Source: Arenibacter troitsensis
GTDB taxonomy: Bacteria > Bacteroidota > Bacteroidia > Flavobacteriales > Flavobacteriaceae
Length of the DNA: 64,000 nt
Assembly: GCF_900177645.1 (NCBI RefSeq)
Contig: NZ_FXAO01000005.1
Coordinates: 375,889-439,888, forward strand
Reading direction: 5' to 3'
Translations under genes and position numbers: made by a program
Notes under the pieces: generated by a model
Seen by the model: only the letters and a program-made list of their open reading frames with translations
Told to the model about the DNA's origin: nothing
The model's database searches: none
Part shown: positions 35,999 to 45,220 of the stretch, in pieces
Layout of the letters: every line of letters begins with the position of its first letter
Numbering within the stretch: position 1 is the stretch's first letter

Positions 35999-37459
35999 AT
36001 GAGAAAAAAGCTTTGGGTTTTATATATTTTCTGCTTTATAGCATTTCCGTCCCTTGCCCAAGAAATAAGCGACCCAAACTTACCGCAAAATTCTCCAGAG
36101 ATCATTGCCAACCAAGGCACATCTTTTCATAGTCTATGGAGAGGTATTCTTGGAATGATATCGTTGATTTTTATTGCATACTTATTTAGCAATAACAAAA
36201 AAGCCATAAATTGGAAAACCGCGGGTATCGGACTCTTTATCCAATTGCTCTTGGCTATTTGCATCCTAATTGGCGAAAAAATAGGTTTTAACGCCTTCGG
36301 CTATAGATTCGACCTCAGTTTTGTCTCTAAAGTTTTTGAATTTGGAGGAAAGATTTTCGTGAGTATTTTAGATTTTACAAGGGCCGGAAGTAAATTCCTC
36401 TTTGAAGGGTTGGTGGTAGACATGGATACCTTCGGGTTTATTTTTGCCTTTCAGGTCCTACCCACCATCATCTTTTTCTCGGCATTGACATCGGTCTTGT
36501 TCTATTTGGGCATTATCCAAAAAGTAGTCCAGGCTTTGGCTTGGCTGCTTACCAAATCATTAGGGATATCCGGTGCTGAAAGTTTAAGCGTAACAGGGAA
36601 TATATTTTTAGGCCAGACAGAAGCCCCTTTACTCATAAAGGCCTATTTGGAAAAAATGACCCGATCGGAAATGCTATTGGTGATGATCGGCGGCATGGCA
36701 ACCGTTGCCGGGGCCGTTTTAGCGGCCTATATAGGCTTTCTAGGTGGAGACGACCCAATCCTGAGGCTACAGTTTGCAAAACACCTCTTGGCAGCATCGG
36801 TAATGGCAGCTCCGGGAGCCATCGTTATCTCCAAAATACTATATCCACAAACGGAAGCAATCAATACAGATGTAACTGTTTCCAATGAAAAAATTGGTTC
36901 CAATATTCTGGATTCCATTTCCAACGGAACAACCGAAGGCTTAAAATTGGCCGTAAACGTCGGTGCAATGTTATTGGTATTTGTGGCCTTTATTGCCATG
37001 ATTAACGGCATTTTAAATTGGACAGGCGATATTACCAATCTAAACTCATGGATTGCACTCAATTCACCTTACGAGAACTTTTCTTTGGAAGCAATTCTCG
37101 GAACCATTTTCGCCCCCCTTATGTGGTTAATTGGTGTGGATTCTGTAGATATTATGCTTATGGGCCAGCTATTGGGCATCAAATTGGCTGCTAGTGAGTT
37201 TATAGGTTACATACAATTGGCCGAATTAAAAAATATTGCCAGCAGCACCCATTTCACCTATAACAAATCAGTGATAATGGCTACCTATATGTTATGTGGA
37301 TTCGCTAATTTTGCCTCTATTGGCATTCAGATCGGGGGTATAGGCTCCTTGGCGCCCGGCCAAAGAAAGACATTGTCGGAATTTGGAATGAAAGCTGTTT
37401 TGGGCGGATCTATCGCTTCCTTACTTTCAGCGACTATTGCCGGTATGATTCTTGGGTAA
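35999..37459 (+). CDS. NupC-type concentrative nucleoside transporter
   Basis: This 486-residue inner-membrane protein has the CNT-family layout: N-terminal helices, then FAFQVLPTIIFFSALTSVLFY, GNIFLGQTEAPLLIKAYLEK (the CNT signature with Gln-Thr-Glu), MATVAGAVLAAYIGFLGG and LCGFANFASIGIQIGGIG. It has an extra N-terminal hydrophobic leader (MRKKLWVLYIFCFIAFPSLA) that looks like a signal peptide. Nucleoside uptake fits with the thymidylate synthase downstream and the deoxynucleoside kinase elsewhere in the window. Confidence 0.95.
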   Translation: MRKKLWVLYIFCFIAFPSLAQEISDPNLPQNSPEIIANQGTSFHSLWRGILGMISLIFIAYLFSNNKKAINWKTAGIGLFIQLLLAICILIGEKIGFNAFGYRFDLSFVSKVFEFGGKIFVSILDFTRAGSKFLFEGLVVDMDTFGFIFAFQVLPTIIFFSALTSVLFYLGIIQKVVQALAWLLTKSLGISGAESLSVTGNIFLGQTEAPLLIKAYLEKMTRSEMLLVMIGGMATVAGAVLAAYIGFLGGDDPILRLQFAKHLLAASVMAAPGAIVISKILYPQTEAINTDVTVSNEKIGSNILDSISNGTTEGLKLAVNVGAMLLVFVAFIAMINGILNWTGDITNLNSWIALNSPYENFSLEAILGTIFAPLMWLIGVDSVDIMLMGQLLGIKLAASEFIGYIQLAELKNIASSTHFTYNKSVIMATYMLCGFANFASIGIQIGGIGSLAPGQRKTLSEFGMKAVLGGSIASLLSATIAGMILG

Positions 37460-37594
37460 CCGCCTCCCATAAATCTCGAAATAAGGGCACCCTAAAGAAG
37501 CATTCACCCAAATCCCAGTTAATAAATTTTAATAACTTAAAACGGTTACCCATCCTACTCACTATAGTTTTGCATAATTTCGCTACACATATGT

Positions 37595-37612
37595 TTTGGA
37601 TTTAAATCCAAA
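37595..37612. promoter_or_regulatory. 18-bp palindrome upstream of thyA
   Basis: TTTGGATTTAAATCCAAA is a perfect palindrome 41 bases before thyA. TTCGCTACA also occurs twice around it (about 37569 and 37617). It could be a regulator site; AT-rich palindromes also arise by chance. Confidence 0.3.
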
Positions 37613-37653
37613 TCGAGTTCGCTACATTTTGAAGTGCGTAAAGGCTAAAGATT

Positions 37654-38478
37654 ATGAAACAGTACCACGATTTACTAAAACATGTATTGGAAAATGGAAC
37701 CCAAAAGGGCGATAGGACCGGTACGGGCACCAAAAGTGTATTTGGATATCAAATGCGTTTTGACCTTGCCGAGGGATTCCCCATGGTAACTACAAAAAAA
37801 TTACATTTAAAATCCATTGTCCATGAATTGCTTTGGTTTCTAAAAGGCGATACCAATATTGGCTATTTGCAAGAAAACGGTGTTCGTATTTGGAACGAAT
37901 GGGCCGATGAGAATGGGGATTTGGGCCCTGTATATGGATATCAATGGCGTAATTGGAACGGTGACGAGATAGATCAAATAAAAGAAGTAGTAAACGCACT
38001 CAAAACGAACCCCAACAGTCGCCGCATGTTGGTTTCCGCATGGAACCCCAGTGTACTTCCAGATACCTCAGTATCTTTTTCGGAAAATGTAGCCAACGGA
38101 AAAGCGGCATTGCCTCCTTGCCATGCCTTTTTTCAATTTTATGTTGCCGATGGAAAATTGTCCTGTCAATTATACCAAAGAAGCGCCGATATATTTTTGG
38201 GAGTCCCTTTCAATATAGCGTCCTATGCCTTATTCACCCTTATGATGGCACAAGTTTGCGGACTTCAACCCGGCGAATTTATCCACACCTTTGGTGACGC
38301 ACATATCTATAACAACCATTTTGAACAAGTGGAACTCCAGTTAAGCAGACAACCCAGACCCTTGCCAAAAATGGTCCTGAATCCCGAAGTAAAGGATATA
38401 TTCGACTTTACTTTTGAAGATTTTAGTTTGTTGGATTATGATCCACACCCACACATAAAAGGAATCGTAGCAGTTTAG
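37654..38478 (+). CDS. thyA: Thymidylate synthase
   Basis: This 274-residue enzyme makes dTMP from dUMP and methylene-THF. It has [13 protein letters not shown], the catalytic Cys156 in [28 protein letters not shown] and the C-terminal [11 protein letters not shown] short insertion (about [12 protein letters not shown]) sits before the catalytic loop. Dihydrofolate made here would be recycled by the folA product encoded 2 kb downstream. Confidence 0.98.
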   Translation: MKQYHDLLKHVLENGTQKGDRTGTGTKSVFGYQMRFDLAEGFPMVTTKKLHLKSIVHELLWFLKGDTNIGYLQENGVRIWNEWADENGDLGPVYGYQWRNWNGDEIDQIKEVVNALKTNPNSRRMLVSAWNPSVLPDTSVSFSENVANGKAALPPCHAFFQFYVADGKLSCQLYQRSADIFLGVPFNIASYALFTLMMAQVCGLQPGEFIHTFGDAHIYNNHFEQVELQLSRQPRPLPKMVLNPEVKDIFDFTFEDFSLLDYDPHPHIKGIVAV

Positions 38479-38678
38479 CAAATTATGGCAGGCCCTTTAG
38501 GGGGAAGAAAACAATTCATAATTTATGGTTGCACATCGAAAAGGCGACCACAAAAATAGGCCTGAAACATGGTTGTACACCTACCTTAACTTTTAAAATC
38601 CGTATTAAGCAGGAGACACAATTTAATAAAACCGACACCATTGAAACAATGATCCCAATGGTATCGGATGCAATTTCG

Positions 38679-38975
38679 TTAAAGTTCCAATACGGAATTC
38701 TCAGCTCCGGCAAATTCGTTCCACTGGTAACGATCAGCCTCAGCTTCGTTCACATAATTACCGTCCACTATATATTTGAATTCATAAGTACCTTCCTTAG
38801 GCAAATCGAAAGTTCCTTTGAAGGTTCCGTTTTTTAGTTTCTTCAATGCACTTCCTTTTGGGCTCCAATTATTAAAATCCCCAACTACAGCCACCTTCTT
38901 TGCATCCTCAGCAGGCACAGAAAAAGTTACCTTGCATATTGGCTTACTCTTTAAATATTGTTTTGTAATTCCCAT
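38679..38975 (-). CDS. Small isoamylase-early-set / glycogen-binding-domain protein
   Basis: This 98-residue protein is a stand-alone early-set (AMPK-beta/CBM48-like) fold: CKVTFSVPAEDAKKVAVVGDFNNWSP, then LKKLKNGTFKGTFDLPKEGTYEFKYIVDG (shown here as separate pieces of one domain), ending AGAENSVLEL. The GDFNNW sequence is the hallmark of carbohydrate-binding modules of this type. It has no catalytic domain. It may bind glycogen or other glucans or serve as a partner to a larger enzyme. The 200 bases between thyA and this gene hold nothing I can support. Confidence 0.88.
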   Translation of the reverse strand: MGITKQYLKSKPICKVTFSVPAEDAKKVAVVGDFNNWSPKGSALKKLKNGTFKGTFDLPKEGTYEFKYIVDGNYVNEAEADRYQWNEFAGAENSVLEL

Positions 38976-39129
38976 AACCTCTATATTTTAGATTAAAGCG
39001 CAAAATTACATCATTAAATGCCTCATTACCAATGACCAATATCATTTTTATCATTTTCTTAAAATAAGTTTAACAATTGGCCTTCTTTGATAATTTTAAC
39101 AGATAAAATTCCCAAGTAAACAACAATGT

Positions 39130-40212
39130 TTAAGTTCCTTTTAAGATTCCCATAATCTTATCTATCTCATTTTCTGTATTGTAGAAATGAAAACTTAAAC
39201 GAATGCCATCTCCACGTTGAGCACAAACCACATCGCGCTCCAATAACTTGGCATATAATTCCTTATCCCCGGGGATATTAAATATTGAACTATGTTCTTT
39301 TCTTTTGACCACGGACGCTTCCAACATACCTAAATTTTCCAATTCGCCCTTTGCCTTTAAAGAGAGCTTTTTAATCTGTTCGGATATAGTATCCATCCCA
39401 ATATCCGATAGAAACCCCAGGGAAAAGTTTAGACTGCCAAAATTGAAGGTGTCCAAATGTCCAGGCTCAAACTGTTTGGCGAAGGATACCTTCCCCATAG
39501 CTTCCATATCCCCGTCCGCAGCATTAAAACCTGTAGACCTGCACTTGAATTTGGAATGAGCGTCATCTGCAAATAACATAAACCCGTTGCCATAGCCCCC
39601 AAGCAACCATTTGTAGGAACTGGCACCCAGCACATCTATTCCGGAAGCCTCAAAGTTAAAAATCTCAGTGCCCAAAAATTGCGTACCATCAGCAATGATC
39701 AATAGCTCTGGAAAATCTTTTTTTAAATTTCTCAGGAACTCAAGATCTACCTTGATCCCATTTAGCCACTGAACCAAACTTAATGCCAAAACATTTATGT
39801 GGTCCTTTTTTATCCTATCATAGATATTCTCCTCCAAAGAATCCGTCACCTTTAAATAATAGGTAGCGCACTCCCTAGTTTCAAATGGCCAGCTAACGGA
39901 AGGAAAATCCCCATCCAACAGCAATACGTTCCTGTTTGCTTCCATTCCTTCCAACAATAAATTAAGTCCGATGGAAAAATTAGGGACCAATGCCACATTA
40001 TGGGCACTGCATCCAAAGAATTTCCCAATAGAATTTCTAGTTTCCGAAATGAGCAGATGACCTTTCATCTTCATTTTGCTTCCTCCTATTAAAAAATCAA
40101 GGTCATGTTCCTGCCGCCAATCTAGAAGACCGTCATAAAGAAGGCCGGATGAGGCAGTATTGACATAGGTGTATTGACTTAAAACGGGGAATTGCTTGAT
40201 AATCTTTTGCAT
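39130..40212 (-). CDS. Class V aminotransferase (cysteine desulfurase-like PLP enzyme)
   Basis: This 360-residue fold-type I PLP enzyme has the PLP lysine in GASSYKWLLGGYGNGFM (about residue 205), the PLP aspartate region IIADGTQFLG and the N-terminal YVNTASSGLLYDG. It lacks a clear mobile catalytic Cys loop typical of NifS/SufS, so cysteine desulfurase activity is doubtful; isopenicillin-N-epimerase-like or kynureninase-like members share this pattern. The ATG at 40212 is preferred over a TTG two codons upstream. It is divergent from the 2TM-folA pair. Substrate unknown. Confidence 0.88.
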   Translation of the reverse strand: MQKIIKQFPVLSQYTYVNTASSGLLYDGLLDWRQEHDLDFLIGGSKMKMKGHLLISETRNSIGKFFGCSAHNVALVPNFSIGLNLLLEGMEANRNVLLLDGDFPSVSWPFETRECATYYLKVTDSLEENIYDRIKKDHINVLALSLVQWLNGIKVDLEFLRNLKKDFPELLIIADGTQFLGTEIFNFEASGIDVLGASSYKWLLGGYGNGFMLFADDAHSKFKCRSTGFNAADGDMEAMGKVSFAKQFEPGHLDTFNFGSLNFSLGFLSDIGMDTISEQIKKLSLKAKGELENLGMLEASVVKRKEHSSIFNIPGDKELYAKLLERDVVCAQRGDGIRLSFHFYNTENEIDKIMGILKGT

Positions 40213-40241
40213 ATCCAAACAGGTAAATTTTGTATTTATGG

Positions 40242-40249
40242 TATCTTTG
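40242..40249 (+). promoter_or_regulatory. -7 box before the 2TM-folA pair
   Basis: TATCTTTG is a perfect TAnnTTTG box, 20 bases before the ATG of the 2TM gene. It argues that the true start is the ATG at 40269 rather than an in-frame upstream TTG. Confidence 0.5.
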
Positions 40250-40268
40250 CCTAAAGATAGGAATTAGG

Positions 40269-40658
40269 ATGTTCTCCAAGAATAAAAAAAAATCACTTAT
40301 AGAATTGGAACAGCATGAACTATTGGAACATGCCCAAATGAGAATAAAGCAAAAAAAGCGACTTTATAATCATTTTGTTGTGTTTTTGATCGGCAGTGTA
40401 TTCATGATCATCATCAATAAAATATTGAAGTATGGCGTGGAGTACAACTGGTTTATTTGGGCCATTACCTTCTGGGCATTTTTGTTTGCAATCCATATTT
40501 TTAACGTATTTGTAACCACCAAATTTATGGGCTTGGAATGGGAAAGGTCTCAAAGGGAAAAACTGGTCTTGAAGCAGAAACAAAAAATAGCCGAATTACA
40601 GAAAGAGATTGAAACGGAATTTCCATCATCCAACATCAATAAAAAAAAAGAAGAGTGA
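40269..40658 (+). CDS. 2TM domain protein
   Basis: This 129-residue protein has an N-terminal amphipathic basic part (MFSKNKKKSLIELEQHE), then two membrane helices (FVVFLIGSVFMIIINKI and WAITFWAFLFAIHIFNVF) and a coiled-coil-like tail (LKQKQKIAELQKEIE). This is the 2TM domain seen alone or on histidine kinases in Bacteroidota. Its stop overlaps the start of folA (GTGA), so the two are translationally coupled. Function unknown. Confidence 0.85.
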   Translation: MFSKNKKKSLIELEQHELLEHAQMRIKQKKRLYNHFVVFLIGSVFMIIINKILKYGVEYNWFIWAITFWAFLFAIHIFNVFVTTKFMGLEWERSQREKLVLKQKQKIAELQKEIETEFPSSNINKKKEE

Positions 40659-41158
40659 ACATTCTATGCATTATAGCCGCTGCTGCGGAGAACAACGCTT
40701 TGGGAAAAGACAACGACCTGTTGTGGCATTTACCCGATGATTTTAAACGGTTTAAAAGCCTTACTTCAGGGCATAAAATAATCATGGGACGCAAAACTTT
40801 CGAGAGCTTCCCAAAACCCTTGCCCAACAGAACCCATATCATTATAACTAGAGATAAAAACTATAAAGTAGAGAACGAAGATTGTATAGTGGTACATGCC
40901 TTGCAAGAAGCCTTGAATCTTGTAAAAGACGATCCCTTATCCTTTATAATAGGCGGTGGTGAAATATACCAACTGGGTCTGGAATACGCCAATCAAATGG
41001 AACTGACAAGGGTACACGGAACCTTTGATGCGGATACCTTTTTTCCAGAATTCGACAAGGACAAATGGCAGCTGACAAAAGAAGAATACCACCCCAAGGA
41101 TGACCGACATGAATACGATTTTACCTATTTAACCTATACCAAAAAACAAAAGGAATAA
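40655..41158 (+). CDS. folA: Dihydrofolate reductase
   Basis: This 167-residue enzyme reduces dihydrofolate with NADPH. It has IIAAAAENNALGKDNDLLWHLPDDFKRF (shown as the N-terminal catalytic segment with the conserved Asp), IMGRKTFESFP, and FIIGGGEIYQLGL. It starts with GTG that shares the GTGA with the stop of the upstream 2TM gene; no ATG fits the family N-terminus. Works with thyA in folate recycling. Confidence 0.97.
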   Translation: MNILCIIAAAAENNALGKDNDLLWHLPDDFKRFKSLTSGHKIIMGRKTFESFPKPLPNRTHIIITRDKNYKVENEDCIVVHALQEALNLVKDDPLSFIIGGGEIYQLGLEYANQMELTRVHGTFDADTFFPEFDKDKWQLTKEEYHPKDDRHEYDFTYLTYTKKQKE

Positions 41159-41264
41159 AGTGGTTACCATAGGGCAAATCTGTCTATCACCAAAGTCAGG
41201 CCAAAAAGGCATCGGAAGGAAAATATGGATTGTATTTCCAAGAGCAACCGTACTTGTATAAAAG

Positions 41265-42056
41265 CTAAAAATTTAGAAATTGTGCACTATAAGTCACACT
41301 CACATCCCTTAAAAAGAACTTTAATACCTCAACATCCCCATTGGTAAAAAACTGGTGCGAACTACTTTCACCATCCGATCCCGACAATAAATCATTTAGT
41401 TGCAAGACATTTTTGGTATGCCTGGCCACTCCTTCTCCCGAATCGATAATCTTAATATTTTCAGGTAAAATTTCCTTTATCATTGGAAGCAAATAGGGAT
41501 AATGTGTACAACCCAATACCAATTGATCCATACCTTGACTCAACATGGGATCCAGGTAATTCCGCAATAACTGCCTAGTTTTGGAGGTATTGACCTCACC
41601 TTTTTCGATCTGCTCTACCAGCCCAGTACCAACCTGGTCGAGTACCTTTATACCACTGGCATGCATTTCCGAAGTATTATTGAATAAAGCACTGGATAAA
41701 GTTCCCTTGGTTGCCAAAACACCTACTGTTTTGGTTTTGGAATTAAGGGCAGCAGGCTTAATTGCCGGCTCAATACCGATAAAGGGGATACTATAACTGG
41801 CCCTAAGTTCCTTTATGGCGTTAGTGGTAGCGGTGTTACAGGCAACTACAATAAGTTTACATCCCTTTTTAATCAGAAGTTCAACGTTTTTAATACTAAG
41901 TTGAAGTATTTCTTCCTTTGATTTTTCTCCATAGGGCGCATTCCTACTATCTGCCAGATAAATAGTGGATTCACAGGGAAGAACCTTGTTGATTTCCCGC
42001 CATATAGAGGTGCCGCCAATGCCGGAATCAAAAATACCTATGGGTCCTTTATTCAT
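41265..42056 (-). CDS. murI: Glutamate racemase
   Basis: This 263-residue enzyme makes D-glutamate for peptidoglycan. It has IGIFDSGIGGTSIWREI, VVACNTATTNAI with the first catalytic Cys and VLGCTHYPYLLP with the second, and IDSGEGVARHT. Length is normal. It lies upstream (on the minus strand) of no other wall gene but downstream of a Mpl-type ligase in the same direction, 137 bases away. Confidence 0.97.
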   Translation of the reverse strand: MNKGPIGIFDSGIGGTSIWREINKVLPCESTIYLADSRNAPYGEKSKEEILQLSIKNVELLIKKGCKLIVVACNTATTNAIKELRASYSIPFIGIEPAIKPAALNSKTKTVGVLATKGTLSSALFNNTSEMHASGIKVLDQVGTGLVEQIEKGEVNTSKTRQLLRNYLDPMLSQGMDQLVLGCTHYPYLLPMIKEILPENIKIIDSGEGVARHTKNVLQLNDLLSGSDGESSSHQFFTNGDVEVLKFFLRDVSVTYSAQFLNF

Positions 42057-42193
42057 CTAAAACAAAAAGATTAAACAGCCATAAAGTTACATTAATATTG
42101 CTTCTTGGAGTAGTTCCTTTATGGAAATAAAACGCCAGCATCTCCTCATTTTATTTTTTTCACTTCGTCCAACACCACAGAAAGGCCTACTGC

Positions 42194-43555
42194 CTAATAC
42201 TTTTCAACCAACACCTTTACCTCCTCCAAATTCAACCCGCCATAATTTCCAGAGCTCATTAAAAGTAGCACGGAATTATCATATTCCTGGCCAAAAACAA
42301 AGTTTTTGAAATCGTCGGCATCGGTAAAAATCTGTAAGTCATCGCGAACAAAGGCCTCCGATATTTGTGAAGGAGTAACCTCCTTAAGTTTCTTTATCCT
42401 AACCGATTCCGGCAAATAAAAAACCGCCGCTACATCCGCAGCCTCCAAGGCACCTTTATATTCCCTTAAAAATTCCGGATTAAAACTACTATAGGTGTGC
42501 AATTCCAGACATGCAATTAATTTTCTGTCCGGAAACTGCTCTTTAACTGCTTTGGTTGTGGCCATTACTTTGCTGGGTGAATGTGCAAAATCCTTATAAG
42601 CAACGCAGGTCCTTCCCTCAGCAATTTTTTCCAATCTTTTGGAAGCCCCTTTAAAGGATGCTATGGCCTCATAGAAATCGTCCTCGTCCACGCCCATATT
42701 TTGACATATCCATTTTGCCCCGGCCAAATTGCTCAGGTTATGCTTTCCAAAAACTTCGATGGGCATAGGGCCTTCCGGGGTTTCCAAAATGGTTTGTCCA
42801 TTTTCAACAGCATAGTCCGGAGTGTTATAAGGGAGTTTGCGTATAGCATTCTCCGAGGCTTTTACCACCCTATCCACCTCAGGGTCTTCCTCATTATAAG
42901 TTATACTACCTCCCTTTACAATACTATCCACAAAAATCCGGAATTGCTCTACATAATTGTCATAAGTAGGAAATACATTAATGTGATCCCAGGCTATTCC
43001 GCTCAAAAGAGCAATATTGGGTTTGTATAGATGAAATTTAGGCCGCCTATCTATGGGGGAAGACAAATATTCATCACCCTCCAGCACTATAAAATCGTTC
43101 TCCTCGGTAAGATGTACCATACGGTCAAACCCTTCCAATTGGGCCCCTACCATAAAATCTACGGCTATGTCATGATAACTTAACACATGTAATACCATAG
43201 AAGTAATGGTAGTCTTACCATGGCTCCCTCCTATGACCACTCGGGTCTTATTTTTGGACTGTTCGTACAGAAACTCCGGATAGGAAAAAATTTTCAATCC
43301 CAATTCCTGGGCCTTAAGTAGCTCAGGATTGTCTGCCTTGGCGTGCATCCCCAAAATAACTGCATCCAAATTGGAGTTCAATTTCTCTGGAAACCAGCCG
43401 AATTGTTCCGGCAAAAGCCCTTTGGTTGCCAACCTGGTTCTGGAAGGTTCAAAAATTACGTCATCACTCCCAGAAACAATATAACCCTTATGATGTAATG
43501 CCAAAGCCAAATTGTGCATGGCACTGCCCCCGATGGCAATAAAATGAATGTGCAT
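42194..43555 (-). CDS. mpl: UDP-N-acetylmuramate:tripeptide ligase-like (Mpl-type Mur ligase)
   Basis: This 453-residue Mur ligase begins MHIHFIAIGGSAMHNLALAL (Rossmann, as in MurC/Mpl), has the ATP P-loop GGSHGKTTITSMV (about 108-120), EGDEYLSSPIDRRPKF, AWDHINVFPTYDNY and the C-terminal YKDFAHSPSKVMATTKAV. It is the recycling-type ligase that joins tripeptide to UDP-MurNAc, distinguished from MurC by DEYLSS and overall pattern. Together with murI this is a cell-wall pair. Confidence 0.92.
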   Translation of the reverse strand: MHIHFIAIGGSAMHNLALALHHKGYIVSGSDDVIFEPSRTRLATKGLLPEQFGWFPEKLNSNLDAVILGMHAKADNPELLKAQELGLKIFSYPEFLYEQSKNKTRVVIGGSHGKTTITSMVLHVLSYHDIAVDFMVGAQLEGFDRMVHLTEENDFIVLEGDEYLSSPIDRRPKFHLYKPNIALLSGIAWDHINVFPTYDNYVEQFRIFVDSIVKGGSITYNEEDPEVDRVVKASENAIRKLPYNTPDYAVENGQTILETPEGPMPIEVFGKHNLSNLAGAKWICQNMGVDEDDFYEAIASFKGASKRLEKIAEGRTCVAYKDFAHSPSKVMATTKAVKEQFPDRKLIACLELHTYSSFNPEFLREYKGALEAADVAAVFYLPESVRIKKLKEVTPSQISEAFVRDDLQIFTDADDFKNFVFGQEYDNSVLLLMSSGNYGGLNLEEVKVLVEKY

Positions 43556-43624
43556 GAAAAGATCGGTTTAAGGGAGTAAAGATAATCATTGTTCAAGGCT
43601 ATCAAAAAAAGTTAAGCTGGGGTT

Positions 43625-43864
43625 TTATGCTTTAAGGAAAATAATTGACCAAATCCCAGCACAAGTACACCCCCAATAAGGAACAGATACCGGGGCCAGA
43701 ACAATTAACCGGATTCCCTGCCAAAAACATTGATTGGTTCTACTTTCACTTTTGAATAAACCTGCAGCTAATAAAATTAGGATATCAAGAATAAAGATTG
43801 GATTACTATAAAAAACTATATCCGAACCCTCAATATTTTTTAATTTAGTACCAAAGAACCTATC
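43625..43864 (-). pseudogene. Possible decayed small membrane-protein gene
   Basis: The 310-base gap between mpl and the cupin gene has a minus-strand frame (MDRFFGTKLKNIEGSD, then IFILDILILLAAGLF) of 79 codons. Its last third reads as an odd Cys/Trp-rich string, while a different frame over the same bases gives a better membrane sequence (FLIGGVLVLGFGQLFSLKHK). This pattern fits a frameshifted former membrane gene. I do not recognise the family, and a small intact gene cannot be excluded. Confidence 0.3.
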
Positions 43865-43865
43865 C

Positions 43866-44183
43866 ATGAAAATAAAACTTGCCGAAATTGTTCCCAAGGA
43901 AATTATGCCTGGCTACCAAGGCAAACTTATACACACCCAAAATATGAGCCTAGCTTTTTGGGAGGTGGAAGCTGGTGCCAAAGTCCCCGAACACGCACAT
44001 ATGAATGAGCAGGTAACGCAGGTATTGGAAGGAAAATTTGAATTTACCCTAGGCGGCGATACCAAAACCTTTGAACCAGGGGATCTGGTAATAATTCCAC
44101 CCCATGTTTCGCATAGTGGCTTAGCACTAACCCCCTGTAAATTAATGGATGTTTTTAGTCCCACAAGGGAAGAATATAAATAA
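43866..44183 (+). CDS. Single-domain cupin protein
   Basis: This 105-residue protein has the two cupin motifs: PEHAHMNEQVTQVLEG (with His, His, Glu metal ligands) and PGDLVIIPPHVSH (with His). It is likely a metal-binding small cupin; substrate unknown. It is followed after 45 bases by an SDR gene on the same strand, with which it probably forms an operon, suggesting action on one small-molecule pathway. Confidence 0.9.
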   Translation: MKIKLAEIVPKEIMPGYQGKLIHTQNMSLAFWEVEAGAKVPEHAHMNEQVTQVLEGKFEFTLGGDTKTFEPGDLVIIPPHVSHSGLALTPCKLMDVFSPTREEYK

Positions 44184-44228
44184 ACCTATTATTATCCCAA
44201 TGGGATAGTGTTAAAACATATTGGTAGG

Positions 44229-45014
44229 ATGAAGATATCACTCAAAAACAAAAAAGCTTTGGTCGGCGGTAGTAGCCGTGGAATTGGCAGGGCCATTGCC
44301 CAACAATTAGCTGCCAATGGTGCTAGCGTGACCGTTATGGCCCGTAGCGAGGAACAATTAAAATCCCTGATAGCCAATTTGCCCACGGACAGCGGACAGC
44401 AACACCAGTATTTGGTGGTAGATTATTCCAATTTTGATGCTTATAAGAACAGTATAGCCACCTTCTTTAAAACCAACACGGTAGATATTTTGGTAAACAA
44501 TACCCAAGGACCTTCGGCAGGAGGTGCCTTGGACAAAAAGATAGATGATTATCAGGAAGCTTTTGACCTTCTTTTTAAGACTGTGGTATTCACCACAGAA
44601 CAGGCGCTTACAAGTATGATATCCAAGAAATACGGTCGTATTATCAATGTTGCCTCGGTTTCCGTAAAGGAGCCACTGTCCTATTTGGCCCTATCCAATA
44701 GCATACGCGCCGCTGTTGTTACCTGGTCAAAAACACTGGCTTCCGATGTAGGCAAATACAATATCACTGCAAACTGCACCCTAACGGGTTATTTTAACAC
44801 GGAAAGACTAAAGCAACTTAATGGTGCCAAGGCCAAATCCTTGGGTATCCCCCTTACAGAAGTTGAAAATCAAATGCTCTCCAATGTACCTGTGGGACGA
44901 TTTGGAGACCCAACGGAATATGGGCATTTGGTTACTTTTTTGGCCTCTGAGTACGCCTCTTTTATAACAGGCACCAATATTCCTATTGATGGTGGTTTAC
45001 TAAAGTCGCTTTAA
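44229..45014 (+). CDS. SDR-family oxidoreductase, FabG-like, atypical catalytic motif
   Basis: This 261-residue protein has an NAD(P)-binding GGSSRGIGRAIAQQL near the N-terminus and NNTQGPSAGG. Catalytic Ser is in NVASVSVKEP, and Tyr in SYLALSNSIRA; the canonical YxxxK is YxxxS here, so the catalytic lysine is missing. A subgroup of FabG-like SDRs with PxxNLALSN at this position is known, so this may be an alternative active-site form. C-terminal GGLL is normal. Preferred start is the ATG at 44229, just upstream of the KxALVGGSSRGIG core. Confidence 0.87.
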   Translation: MKISLKNKKALVGGSSRGIGRAIAQQLAANGASVTVMARSEEQLKSLIANLPTDSGQQHQYLVVDYSNFDAYKNSIATFFKTNTVDILVNNTQGPSAGGALDKKIDDYQEAFDLLFKTVVFTTEQALTSMISKKYGRIINVASVSVKEPLSYLALSNSIRAAVVTWSKTLASDVGKYNITANCTLTGYFNTERLKQLNGAKAKSLGIPLTEVENQMLSNVPVGRFGDPTEYGHLVTFLASEYASFITGTNIPIDGGLLKSL

Positions 45015-45171
45015 GCAACTGACAAACAGGGCAAAGAGCGGCCAAAAGAGGCCAAGGCTCCCTAGGGTACAAAAAAAGCCTGCACTAATAAAGCAACGTT
45101 GGTACTCTTTTTGCATCTAGTCACATTATGGTATGGTCACTCACTTAGAAGTGCGTTTCACTCATTATGGA

Positions 45172-45202
45172 TTGTAATCTCATGAAATAAACGCCAACTT
45201 TG
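45172..45202 (+). promoter_or_regulatory. Probable promoter of the alpha-2-macroglobulin gene
   Basis: TTG at 45172-45174 and CAACTTTG at 45195-45202 (one mismatch to TAnnTTTG) are 20 bases apart, 19 bases before the gene start. The short leader supports the ATG at 45221. Confidence 0.45.
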
Positions 45203-45220
45203 TTAAATATATCAATACAA

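Noticed and set aside
38486-38510. Terminator after thyA
   Set aside because: The ggccctttaggggg stretch forms only a weak stem with no T-run.
38529-38837. Plus-strand frame of 102 codons between thyA and the glucan-binding protein gene
   Set aside because: Half overlaps the real minus-strand gene in antisense and the rest shows no family resemblance.
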